Source: an uncultured Blautia sp. (lineage in GTDB: Bacteria; Bacillota; Clostridia; Lachnospirales; Lachnospiraceae). Taken from it: a stretch of DNA of 24,716 nucleotides. Of this stretch, positions 1-9,068 are shown one piece after another; the stretch's first letter is position 1; each line of letters opens with the position of its first letter. The stretch is taken from contig CAKRPO010000035.1 in assembly GCA_934378195.1 (NCBI GenBank), forward strand, positions 1 through 24,716, written 5' to 3'. The translations under genes and the position numbers were made by a program. The notes under the pieces are model-generated. The model saw nothing but the letters and a program-made list of their open reading frames with translations, was not told the DNA's origin and did no database searches.

Positions 1-63
1 TTTCACCAATTCGTGTTAAATTTTCAAGGTACAAACAAAAAATCAAATATTAAAATGGGTCTT

Positions 64-121
64 TTGACACTCTAATCCTATAATACAGAATTTTGCGAGC
101 TTCAATAAAATGCTGTATAAA
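64..121 (+). promoter_or_regulatory. possible upstream promoters of coaBC
   Basis: Two sigma-A-like pairs can be read here. TTGACA (64-69) is followed after 16 nt by CAGAAT (86-91). TTGCGA (93-98) is followed after 17 nt by TATAAA (116-121). A perfect TATAAT at 79-84 lies only 9 nt after TTGACA, so those two cannot work together. Both pairs are weaker candidates than the one at 145-172. The first 92 nt contain no gene that I can support. Confidence 0.35.
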
Positions 122-144
122 AAATCGAACACAGGAAAAATACA

Positions 145-172
145 TTGCAATTACACGGAAGGCTGTTATAAT
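145..172 (+). promoter_or_regulatory. extended -10 promoter of coaBC
   Basis: TTGCAA (145-150), a 16-nt spacer and TATAAT (167-172) preceded by TG at 164-165, an extended -10 element. It lies 47 nt before the coaBC start, giving a leader of about 40 nt. The 15 nt ending in its -35, AAAAATACATTGCAA (136-150), recur exactly upstream of the secreted esterase gene (8942-8956). Confidence 0.7.
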
Positions 173-218
173 AAAACAGATGCAGGCACAGCATTGTCAG
201 TCAAAGGAGGAGAACGAT

Positions 219-1427
219 ATGTTAGAAGGAAAGACAGTTCTTCTGGGAGTAACCGGAAGCATTGCGGCATACAAGATTGCATATCTTGCAAGTGCACTGA
301 AGAAACTGCATGCACAGGTGCATGTACTGATGACACAGAATGCCACAAATTTTATCAATCCAATCACGTTTGAGACACTCACCGGAAACAAATGTCTGGT
401 GGATACCTTTGACCGTAATTTCCAGTTCAATGTGGAGCATGTTTCCATCGCAAAGCAGGCGGATGTGGTGATGATCGCACCGGCGAGCGCAAATGTGATA
501 GGTAAACTGGCACACGGAATTGCAGATGATATGCTGACAACTACGATTATGGCCTGTAAATGTAAAAAAATTGTTTCACCGGCCATGAACACCAATATGT
601 ATGAAAATCCGATCGTTCAGGATAATCTTGCAATCCTGCAGCATTATGGTTATGAAGTGATCGAACCGGCCAGTGGTTATCTGGCCTGTGGAGATACAGG
701 AGCTGGTAAGATGCCGGAACCGGAGATGCTGCTTGACTATATTCTCAAAGAAATTGCAAAAGAAAAAGATCTCCTTGGCCGTAAAATCCTTGTGACTGCC
801 GGACCGACACAGGAGTCGATCGATCCTGTACGTTATATCACGAATCATTCTTCAGGAAAGATGGGCTATGCCCTGGCCAAAGCAGCCATGTTCCGTGGGG
901 CGGATGTAACACTGGTCAGTGGGCCTTGTGCGATTGAACCGCCGCCGTTTGTAAAGCTTGTACCGGTCGTGACAGCAAAAGAAATGTTTGATGCAGTCAC
1001 TTCGAGAAGCTTTGAACAGGATATTATCATTAAGGCTGCAGCTGTGGCTGATTATCGCCCGGCGAATGTCTATGAGGAAAAAGTGAAGAAACATGATTCG
1101 CAGATGAGCATCGAACTGGAAAAGACAGACGATATTCTGGGATATCTTGGAGAACATCGTGTGCCGGGACAGTTTTTGTGTGGCTTTTCTATGGAAACAC
1201 AGAATATGATTGGTAATTCCAGAGCCAAACTTGGAAAGAAACATCTGGATATGGTTGCTGCCAACAATCTGAAAGTGGCAGGAGCCGGATTTCAGGGAGA
1301 TACCAATGTGCTGACTCTGATTACACAGGATGAAGACGTATCACTCCAGCTGATGAGCAAGGAGGATGCAGCCAACGTCATCCTGGATAAAATCCTCGCT
1401 ATTCAGAATGAAAGAGAGGAACAGTAA
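219..1427 (+). CDS. coaBC: bifunctional phosphopantothenoylcysteine decarboxylase / phosphopantothenate-cysteine ligase
   Basis: Joins cysteine to 4'-phosphopantothenate (CoaB) and decarboxylates the product to 4'-phosphopantetheine (CoaC, FMN-dependent), in the cytoplasm. The product is 402 aa, the usual size. The N-terminal CoaC flavoprotein domain (about 1-180) has GVTGSIAAYK, His74, the PAMNTNM motif at 121-127 and Cys157 in ACGDTGAGKMPEP. The CoaB domain (about 188-400) has TAGPTQE, ITNHSSGKMG with Asn209, KAAAVADYRP and a KVKK lysine patch near 288-291. The ATG at 219 was chosen because AAAGGAGG (203-210) lies 8 nt before it; the frame is open back to 93 but that extension has no ribosome site and no family resemblance. 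First gene of a run with the transporter and coaX. Confidence 0.97.
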   Translation: MLEGKTVLLGVTGSIAAYKIAYLASALKKLHAQVHVLMTQNATNFINPITFETLTGNKCLVDTFDRNFQFNVEHVSIAKQADVVMIAPASANVIGKLAHGIADDMLTTTIMACKCKKIVSPAMNTNMYENPIVQDNLAILQHYGYEVIEPASGYLACGDTGAGKMPEPEMLLDYILKEIAKEKDLLGRKILVTAGPTQESIDPVRYITNHSSGKMGYALAKAAMFRGADVTLVSGPCAIEPPPFVKLVPVVTAKEMFDAVTSRSFEQDIIIKAAAVADYRPANVYEEKVKKHDSQMSIELEKTDDILGYLGEHRVPGQFLCGFSMETQNMIGNSRAKLGKKHLDMVAANNLKVAGAGFQGDTNVLTLITQDEDVSLQLMSKEDAANVILDKILAIQNEREEQ

Positions 1428-1523
1428 CCCGTTCACCAGGAGGCGGGTAAATAAAAATTCATATGCCCGCAATTCCGCACCGTATTGTATCCCGTGTAAG
1501 GGAACGATAACAAGGAGGAAAAC

Positions 1524-2162
1524 ATGAAAACAAAGAAATTTACTACATCACAGCTGACTATTCTTGGCCTTATGGCAGGAATCCTTTTCCTGATGGCCTA
1601 CACACCATTGGGATATCTCAACATTGGCCCACTGGCAGTAACATTTAACGTGATTCCGGTTGCAGTCTGCGCCGTTGTACTTGGACCGACAGGCGGTGCA
1701 ATCGCAGGAGCTGTTTTCGGCCTGACCAGTTTTATGCAGGCAGTAGGAATTGGTGGTACAAGTGCTCTTGGAGCTGCTCTTTTTCAGATTAATCCGTTCT
1801 TATCAGCGGTACAGTGTTTTGTACCACGTATTCTGGATGGAATCTGTATCGGCTTCATTTACAGAGGCGTTCATAAAAAAGCCAATACGTATGTGTCTTG
1901 TGCAGTAACCGGATTCTTTTCCGCATTTTTAAATACACTGTTCTTTATGACGGCACTGGTTGTGATGTTTGGAAATACAGAACTGATCCAGAATCTGATG
2001 GGTGGTCATAATATCATTATCGGATGCTGCCTGATGGTAGGAGTCAATGCAATTTGTGAAATGATTTCTTCTACAGTGATCACAGCAGCTGTAGGAACCG
2101 CACTTTCCAAGGCACATCTGATTCCGGCAGCTCAGATCGTGAAAACAGATACAGCTGCATAA
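1524..2162 (+). CDS. panT: ECF transporter S component, probably pantothenate-specific
   Basis: Small hydrophobic protein of 212 aa with about six membrane segments, fitting the substrate-binding S subunit of an energy-coupling factor vitamin transporter. It would work with shared EcfA/A'/T subunits, which are not in this window. The N-terminal part (helix 1, then PLGYLNIGPLAVTFNVIPVA and a glycine-rich GPTGGAIAGAVFGLTSF stretch) resembles PanT-type S components from memory. The substrate call rests mainly on context: it sits between coaBC and coaX, the enzymes that use pantothenate. The ribosome site is AAGGAGG just before ATG 1524. The 96-nt gap after coaBC has no promoter I recognise, so co-transcription is likely. 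Another vitamin as substrate cannot be excluded. Confidence 0.8.
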   Translation: MKTKKFTTSQLTILGLMAGILFLMAYTPLGYLNIGPLAVTFNVIPVAVCAVVLGPTGGAIAGAVFGLTSFMQAVGIGGTSALGAALFQINPFLSAVQCFVPRILDGICIGFIYRGVHKKANTYVSCAVTGFFSAFLNTLFFMTALVVMFGNTELIQNLMGGHNIIIGCCLMVGVNAICEMISSTVITAAVGTALSKAHLIPAAQIVKTDTAA

Positions 2163-2184
2163 AAAGCGTATAGACAGGAATGGA

Positions 2185-2958
2185 ATGAAAACTATGATTT
2201 TAGCCATTGATATTGGAAACACCAACATTGTTGTTGGCTGTATTGATAAAGAAAAAATATATTTTACCGAGCGAATCTCTACGATTCGTACAAAGACGGA
2301 GCTGGAGTACGCAATTGATATCAAGACGATTCTTGATATTCACCATATCAACCGTGCAGATATTGAGGGCGCGATTATTTCTTCAGTTGTTCCGCAGATT
2401 ACTTCAGCAGCCAGACTTGCGGTACAGAAAATCCTTAAGAAAGATGCGATGGTCCTTGGACCTGGCGTAAAGACCGGTCTGAATATCATGTTGGATAATC
2501 CAAGTGAAATGGGAGCTGACCGGGTGGCTGATGCGGTAGCAGCACTGGCACAGTATCCGGTTCCACTCGTGATCATCGATATGGGAACAGCGACAACGAT
2601 CTCTGTAGTAGATGATAAGAAACATTACATCGGTGGTATGATTATGCCGGGGGTTCAGATTTCCCTGGATGCGTTGACCTCCAGAGCTTCCCAGCTGAGT
2701 GGAATCAGTATTGAGGAGCCAAGAAAAATCATCGGTAAGAATACAGTGGACTGTATGAAGAGTGGAATCCTTTATGGAAATGCTGCAGCAGTAGATGGTA
2801 TCATTGACAGAATCGAGGAAGAGCTTGGACAGAAAGTTACTGTGATCGCAACGGGAGGTATGTCCAGAAAAATCATTCCGCACTGTAAACGCAAGATGAT
2901 ACTGGATGGAGATCTTCTTCTGAAAGGCCTGCAGATCGTGTACGACAAGAATAAATAA
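2185..2958 (+). CDS. coaX: type III pantothenate kinase
   Basis: Phosphorylates pantothenate with ATP, the first step of CoA synthesis. Type III enzymes (ASKHA fold) are known to resist CoA feedback and to need a monovalent cation. The product is 257 aa, normal for the family. Visible motifs are DIGNTN (9-14, phosphate loop), the diagnostic GADR (110-113), DMGTATT (132-138) and GGMIMPG (150-156). The gene starts 22 nt after the S-component stop with a modest AGGA site. The ATG at 2194 (fourth codon) is an alternative start that would leave ILAIDIGNTN intact. With coaBC and the transporter it makes a compact pantothenate-to-phosphopantetheine unit. Transcription should end at the hairpin at 2970-3026. 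Confidence 0.96.
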   Translation: MKTMILAIDIGNTNIVVGCIDKEKIYFTERISTIRTKTELEYAIDIKTILDIHHINRADIEGAIISSVVPQITSAARLAVQKILKKDAMVLGPGVKTGLNIMLDNPSEMGADRVADAVAALAQYPVPLVIIDMGTATTISVVDDKKHYIGGMIMPGVQISLDALTSRASQLSGISIEEPRKIIGKNTVDCMKSGILYGNAAAVDGIIDRIEEELGQKVTVIATGGMSRKIIPHCKRKMILDGDLLLKGLQIVYDKNK

Positions 2959-2969
2959 GTTCACAAAAT

Positions 2970-3026
2970 AAAACAGCAGTTTCTGTGAAAGGGTATAAAG
3001 ACCCTGGGAGGAGAAACTGCTGTTTT
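2970..3026. terminator. bidirectional terminator between coaX and the pseudouridine synthase gene
   Basis: A perfect 15-bp inverted repeat pairs 2970-2984 (AAAACAGCAGTTTCT) with 3012-3026. Inside is a second 5-bp stem, AGGGT (2990-2994) with ACCCT (3001-3005). The arms end in TTTT when read in either direction, so the element can terminate both convergent genes, which stop at 2958 and 3041. Confidence 0.9.
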
Positions 3027-3040
3027 GGCGTTATATGAAT

Positions 3041-3922
3041 TTAGAAGACATTACTCATATCTTCGGGAACTGGGGCCATCAGCGTCATAGCCTCTCCACT
3101 GATAGGATGGCGGAATTCCAGTTGAAGAGAATGCAGGGGCTGTCGCTTGAAAACGTCATAGACCGGATGATATAGGTAATCAGCAGGAAGCGGATGGCCG
3201 ATGTATCCCATATGCACGCGGATCTGGTGTGTGCGGCCAGTCTCAAGGTGGATTTCAAGAAGGGAATGGTTGTTTTTGACTTCCAGCCTTTGGTAATGGG
3301 TAATTGCAGATTCTCCGCTCTGAAAGTCGACATGACGTTCGATTACAGAATCGGCAGTCCGGCTGATGGGGGCAGAGATCGTCCCGCTTTTAGGAGTGAT
3401 CCCTTCGACGACTGCGAGATAAGTTCGACGAATCTGACGATTTCGCATCTGGACAGACAAAATGGCTGCGCTGAGAGCATTTTTGGCAAGAATCAGTGCT
3501 CCAGAGGTATCGCGGTCCAGACGGTTGATACAGCGGAAGGGACAGCTTTCTCCCCTGGAGGTCAGATAGGCAGCTACGCCATTTGCGAGAGTGTTTGTAT
3601 AATTGCCAATGGAAGGATGAACCGGCATATCTGCGGGTTTATTGATTACCAGGATATCCTGATCTTCATATAGAATAGAGAGTTCCATGGGTGTCGGAAC
3701 GATACCCTCAGAAGAAACAGTCTCCAGAAGGCGTACCCGGAAGTGGTCACCAGCAGCCAGAATACTTCGGCCACCGGCTTTTTTTCCATTTATGGAAAGT
3801 GCTTCTTTGTCCGCTTTCATGGCTGTGAGAATATGCCTGGAAAAGCCCTGCCTGCGCAGATAATCCAGAACGATCATGCCGCTGTCGGCATCAGAAACAG
3901 TATAATTCAGAATACGGTCCAT
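3041..3922 (-). CDS. RluA-family RNA pseudouridine synthase
   Basis: Converts specific uridines to pseudouridine, in this family mostly in 23S rRNA and sometimes tRNA. The catalytic motif is NRLDRDTSG with Asp136. GRTHQIRVHM, the later family signature, is near residue 235. The N-terminal 65 residues look like a degenerate S4-type RNA-binding region (SINGKKAGG, LAAGDHFRV). The product is about 293 aa, typical of RluD/YlyB-type proteins; the target base cannot be read from sequence. The ATG at 3922 was preferred over the ATG at 3934 because GGAG (3932-3929) lies 6 nt before 3922 and nothing like it precedes 3934. Convergent with coaX and divergent from the glycosyltransferase gene. Confidence 0.93.
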   Translation of the reverse strand: MDRILNYTVSDADSGMIVLDYLRRQGFSRHILTAMKADKEALSINGKKAGGRSILAAGDHFRVRLLETVSSEGIVPTPMELSILYEDQDILVINKPADMPVHPSIGNYTNTLANGVAAYLTSRGESCPFRCINRLDRDTSGALILAKNALSAAILSVQMRNRQIRRTYLAVVEGITPKSGTISAPISRTADSVIERHVDFQSGESAITHYQRLEVKNNHSLLEIHLETGRTHQIRVHMGYIGHPLPADYLYHPVYDVFKRQPLHSLQLEFRHPISGEAMTLMAPVPEDMSNVF

Positions 3923-3960
3923 ATATAACTCCATGATAAAATAAAATGTTTATTACTGGA

Positions 3961-3990
3961 AGAGTAGCACAGGAGTGGGGTGGATGTCAA
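3961..3990 (-). promoter_or_regulatory. candidate promoter of the pseudouridine synthase gene
   Basis: On the minus strand, TTGACA (3990-3985) is followed after 18 nt by TACTCT (3966-3961), which has TG one base upstream (3969-3968), an extended -10. The -10 hexamer itself matches consensus in only three positions. Predicted RNA start is near 3954, about 30 nt before the gene. Confidence 0.4.
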
Positions 3991-4024
3991 ATGTCATGAG
4001 AACTCATGTACATGAGCTTTGACA
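3985..4024. promoter_or_regulatory. palindromic element between divergent genes, candidate operator
   Basis: TGTCAAA (3985-3991) and TTTGACA (4018-4024) are inverted copies flanking three alternating half-sites: CATGAG (3995-4000), CTCATG (4003-4008) and CATGAG (4011-4016). The last two with the TA between them form the perfect 14-bp palindrome CTCATGTACATGAG (4003-4016). The outer arms also read as outward-facing TTGACA -35 boxes. This would suit a regulator acting on both genes; that role is inferred. Confidence 0.4.
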
Positions 4025-4084
4025 GGAGTGAACAGTAACGACAGGATAAAGCTGTGATCAAAACGAAAAAAATATAAAACAGGA

Positions 4085-4113
4085 TTGCATTTATTCAGCA
4101 AACAAAGTATTCT
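4085..4113 (+). promoter_or_regulatory. candidate promoter of the bifunctional glycosyltransferase gene
   Basis: TTGCAT (4085-4090), a 17-nt spacer and TATTCT (4108-4113). It lies 36 nt before the chosen start at 4150. The ATTGCA -35 core is shared with the promoters at 145 and 8951. The match is moderate. Confidence 0.45.
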
Positions 4114-4149
4114 ATATAGTGGAATTTAATATGCATGAGGAGACGGATA

Positions 4150-6471
<2,322 letters not shown>

Positions 6472-6507
6472 AATTATATGAGTAAATAAAAGGAATGAGG
6501 AAACAAA

Positions 6508-7617
6508 ATGGCAAAAGTATCAATTATTTTACCTATTTATAATGTAGAAATGTATCTGGATGAATGTTTGGAGAGTGTACAGCGTCAGACGCTGAAGGAT
6601 ATTGAGATTATCTGCGTAAATGACGGGTCCAAAGATCATTCTCTGGAAATTATTAAAAAATATGCTGCGAATGATTCACGTTTTGTGATTGTAGACAAAG
6701 AAAACGGCGGATATGGTAAAGCAATGAATGTTGGTCTTGACAAAGCGACTGGAGAATATATCGGTATTGTTGAACCAGATGATTTCGTTCCGCTTGGAAT
6801 GTATGAAGATCTGTATAATATTGCAAAAGAAAATGACCTGGATATGGTAAAAGCAGATTTTTACCGTTTCACAAGGAATTCTGAGAATGGCGATATGAAT
6901 CTGGTCTATAACCATCTGGACAGGACCGGAGAGTGGTATGGCAAGGTATTTGATCCAAGTCATGAACCCAAAACGCTTAACTTTATAATGAATACATGGA
7001 GTGGAATTTACAGAAGAGACTTTATTGAAGAGCATCATATCAGACACAATGAGACACCGGGTGCGTCTTTTCAGGATAATGGATTTTATTTCCAGACATT
7101 TGTTTATGCAAAACGTGCGATGATTGTGGATAAACCATATTATATGAATAGAAGAGATAATCCGAATTCTTCTGTAAATAATCGTGAGAAAGTATATTGC
7201 TGTAATATTGAGTATGATTACATCCGTGATCTTCTTATGAAAGATCCTGAAATTTGGGAAAGATTTAAATATATGTATACTGTGAAGAAATATCATAATT
7301 ATAACTTCACATTATCACGTATTGGAGAAGAATTCAAAAAAGAATACATCCAGAGAATCAGTAAGGAACTGAAACGTGCCAAAGAGAATGATGAATTGCA
7401 GCAGTCTACGTTTGGAGCAAAAGAATGGGAAAAACTGATGTTCCTGGTGAAAGATCCGGACAGCTATTATGCAAAATACTATTTACAGACTGCAAAAGAA
7501 CGTGCGCTTGAAAAGAAAGTAAAAGATCTGGAGACATCTACCAGTCTCAAAGTAGGACGTACAATTCTGTATATACCGATTAAAATTAAAAAAATGGTAA
7601 AAAAAATACTCAAATAG
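6508..7617 (+). CDS. family 2 glycosyltransferase
   Basis: Cytoplasmic GT-A transferase of 369 aa, probably adding a sugar to a surface polysaccharide. It opens with SIILPIYN and VNDGSKDHS, and has EPDD at 89-92 as the DXD-like site, the same positions as DSDD in the gene before it. The middle (FIMNTWSGIYRRDF, GASFQDNGFYF) looks like acceptor-side structure common in polysaccharide family 2 enzymes. The tail is short and very basic (KVGRTILYIPIKIKKMVKK), suiting contact with the membrane. It begins 36 nt after the bifunctional transferase with a GAGGA site, so both are likely on one RNA. Next to UDP-galactopyranose mutase, a galactofuranosyltransferase role is possible but only inferred. Confidence 0.9.
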   Translation: MAKVSIILPIYNVEMYLDECLESVQRQTLKDIEIICVNDGSKDHSLEIIKKYAANDSRFVIVDKENGGYGKAMNVGLDKATGEYIGIVEPDDFVPLGMYEDLYNIAKENDLDMVKADFYRFTRNSENGDMNLVYNHLDRTGEWYGKVFDPSHEPKTLNFIMNTWSGIYRRDFIEEHHIRHNETPGASFQDNGFYFQTFVYAKRAMIVDKPYYMNRRDNPNSSVNNREKVYCCNIEYDYIRDLLMKDPEIWERFKYMYTVKKYHNYNFTLSRIGEEFKKEYIQRISKELKRAKENDELQQSTFGAKEWEKLMFLVKDPDSYYAKYYLQTAKERALEKKVKDLETSTSLKVGRTILYIPIKIKKMVKKILK

Positions 7618-7704
7618 AAATTACAACTGTAGAAGGACAAGAGAAGTACAGATAGACAGTTTAAGAGATTATATAGAAATACGTTCAAAAGTTTTTTTGC
7701 GGTG

Positions 7705-7732
7705 TTGCTGTAACGGATTTGATTGATATAGT
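7705..7732 (+). promoter_or_regulatory. candidate promoter of glf
   Basis: TTGCTG (7705-7710), a 16-nt spacer and TATAGT (7727-7732) with TG at 7724-7725, an extended -10. It lies 42 nt before the glf start in a 157-nt spacer where I see no terminator for the preceding gene, so glf may have both read-through and its own RNA. Confidence 0.5.
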
Positions 7733-7774
7733 AGAACAGAATTAAAATAATTTATGAAATAAACAGGAGAAGAC

Positions 7775-8899
7775 ATGAGTAAAAAATATGATTATCTGGT
7801 AGTCGGTGCAGGACTGTATGGTGCAGTGTTTGCGCATGAAGCAAAAAAAGCAGGCAAATCAGTTCTGGTGATCGACAAACGCCCGAATATTGCGGGTAAT
7901 GTATTTACAGAAGATGTGGAAGGAATTCACGTACACAAATATGGAGCACATATTTTCCATACAAACAATAAAAAGGTATGGAATTACATCACACAGTTTG
8001 CAGAATTCAATCGCTTTACCAACAGTCCGGTTGCGAATTATCGTGGAGAATTATATTCTCTGCCGTTCAATATGTATACGTTTAATAAGATGTGGGGTGT
8101 GGTAACCCCGGAAGAAGCGGCGGCAAAGATTGAAGAGCAGAAGAGAGAAGCCGGTATCACAGAGCCGAAGAATCTGGAAGAACAGGCAATTTCTCTGGTT
8201 GGAAGAGACATCTTTGAGAAACTGATCAAAGGTTATACAGAGAAGCAGTGGGGACGTGACTGTAAGGATCTGCCGGCATTCATCATTAAGAGACTTCCGG
8301 TGCGCCTGACATTTGATAATAACTATTTTAATGCTCTGTATCAGGGAATCCCGGTTGGCGGCTATACAAAGATGGTTGCCAATATGCTGGATGGAGTGGA
8401 AGTTCGCCTTGAAGAAGATTATCTTCAGAAAAAAGCGGAATATGATGCAATGGCAGAAAAGGTGATCTACACTGGTCCGATCGATGCGTATTTTGATTAT
8501 CAGATGGGATATCTGGAGTATCGTTCGGTGCGCTTCGAAACAGAACTTCTGGACAAACCGAATTTCCAGGGAAATGCAGCTGTCAATTATACAGACAGAG
8601 AAACGCCATGGACAAGGATCATTGAACATAAATGGTTTGAATTTGGAAAAGATGACCAGGGCAATGATCTGCCGAAGACAGTGATCAGTCGTGAATTCAG
8701 TTCTGAGTGGAAACCGGGAGATGAACCATATTATCCGGTAAATGATGAAAAGAATGGTACTCTTTACAATCAGTATAAAGAACTTGCCAAAAAAGAAACA
8801 AATGTTGTATTTGGAGGCCGTCTTGGAGAGTACAAATATTATGATATGGATGCAGTGATCGCATCTGCACTGGATATGTGTGACCAGGAACTGGCCTGA
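7775..8899 (+). CDS. glf: UDP-galactopyranose mutase
   Basis: FAD-dependent enzyme that interconverts UDP-galactopyranose and UDP-galactofuranose, the donor for galactofuranose in surface glycans. The product is 374 aa, the normal size. The FAD-binding GAGLYGA lies at 11-17, followed by the acidic strand end VIDKRPNIAGN. HKYGAHIFHT, YTEKQWG and RLPVRLTFDNNYF are typical of bacterial enzymes. It starts at ATG 7775 after an AGGAGA site. Its presence implies that this organism makes a galactofuranose-containing polymer, and it fits the transferases just upstream. No terminator follows; the next gene has its own promoter 50 nt downstream. Confidence 0.97.
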   Translation: MSKKYDYLVVGAGLYGAVFAHEAKKAGKSVLVIDKRPNIAGNVFTEDVEGIHVHKYGAHIFHTNNKKVWNYITQFAEFNRFTNSPVANYRGELYSLPFNMYTFNKMWGVVTPEEAAAKIEEQKREAGITEPKNLEEQAISLVGRDIFEKLIKGYTEKQWGRDCKDLPAFIIKRLPVRLTFDNNYFNALYQGIPVGGYTKMVANMLDGVEVRLEEDYLQKKAEYDAMAEKVIYTGPIDAYFDYQMGYLEYRSVRFETELLDKPNFQGNAAVNYTDRETPWTRIIEHKWFEFGKDDQGNDLPKTVISREFSSEWKPGDEPYYPVNDEKNGTLYNQYKELAKKETNVVFGGRLGEYKYYDMDAVIASALDMCDQELA

Positions 8900-8950
8900 G
8901 TAGTTCTGCACTAAATATGACAAAAATGTGAAAAACAATTTAAAAATACA

Positions 8951-8979
8951 TTGCAACGAAGAATGAAAACTGTTATAGT
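8951..8979 (+). promoter_or_regulatory. extended -10 promoter of the secreted esterase gene
   Basis: TTGCAA (8951-8956), a 17-nt spacer and TATAGT (8974-8979) with TG at 8971-8972. The same 15 nt, AAAAATACATTGCAA, and the same CTGTTATA -10 surround occur in the coaBC promoter. A perfect inverted repeat begins 2 nt after the -10. Confidence 0.75.
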
Positions 8980-8980
8980 G

Positions 8981-9010
8981 GACTCACAGGACTTTTATGG
9001 CCTGTGAGTC
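8981..9010 (+). promoter_or_regulatory. perfect inverted repeat across the predicted transcription start
   Basis: GACTCACAGG (8981-8990) and CCTGTGAGTC (9001-9010) are perfect 10-bp inverted arms with a 10-nt centre. Arm centres are 20 bp apart, about two helical turns, which suits a dimeric repressor. The expected start (about 8986) falls inside the left arm. No T-run follows, so it is not a terminator. As RNA it could instead form a 5' hairpin. Which role applies is not decidable here. Confidence 0.5.
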
Positions 9011-9068
9011 GTTGTTATGTAAGCAACATAAAAATGAACGATGAGAGGTTAGCAGTAAGGAGAATGAT

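Noticed and set aside
64..84. TTGACA plus TATAAT as one promoter
   Set aside because: The two perfect hexamers are only 9 nt apart, too close to be used together.
1427..1503. Alternative short stems before the ECF transporter gene (ACCCG/CGGGT, GCGGG/CCCGC, TCCC/GGGA)
   Set aside because: Stems are 4-5 bp with long loops and no T-run; I see no known vitamin riboswitch core, so a switch is not claimed.
3194..3673. 159-aa plus-strand frame
   Set aside because: It lies wholly inside the pseudouridine synthase gene on the other strand and shows no family motif.
7625..7661. Terminator after the second glycosyltransferase gene
   Set aside because: AACTGT and ACAGTT can pair, but the loop is 25 nt and no T-run follows.
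8981..9040. Cyclic-di-GMP or other known riboswitch before the esterase gene
   Set aside because: The hairpin has no conserved riboswitch core that I recognise, and a smaller second stem (TTATGT/ACATAA) is too short.
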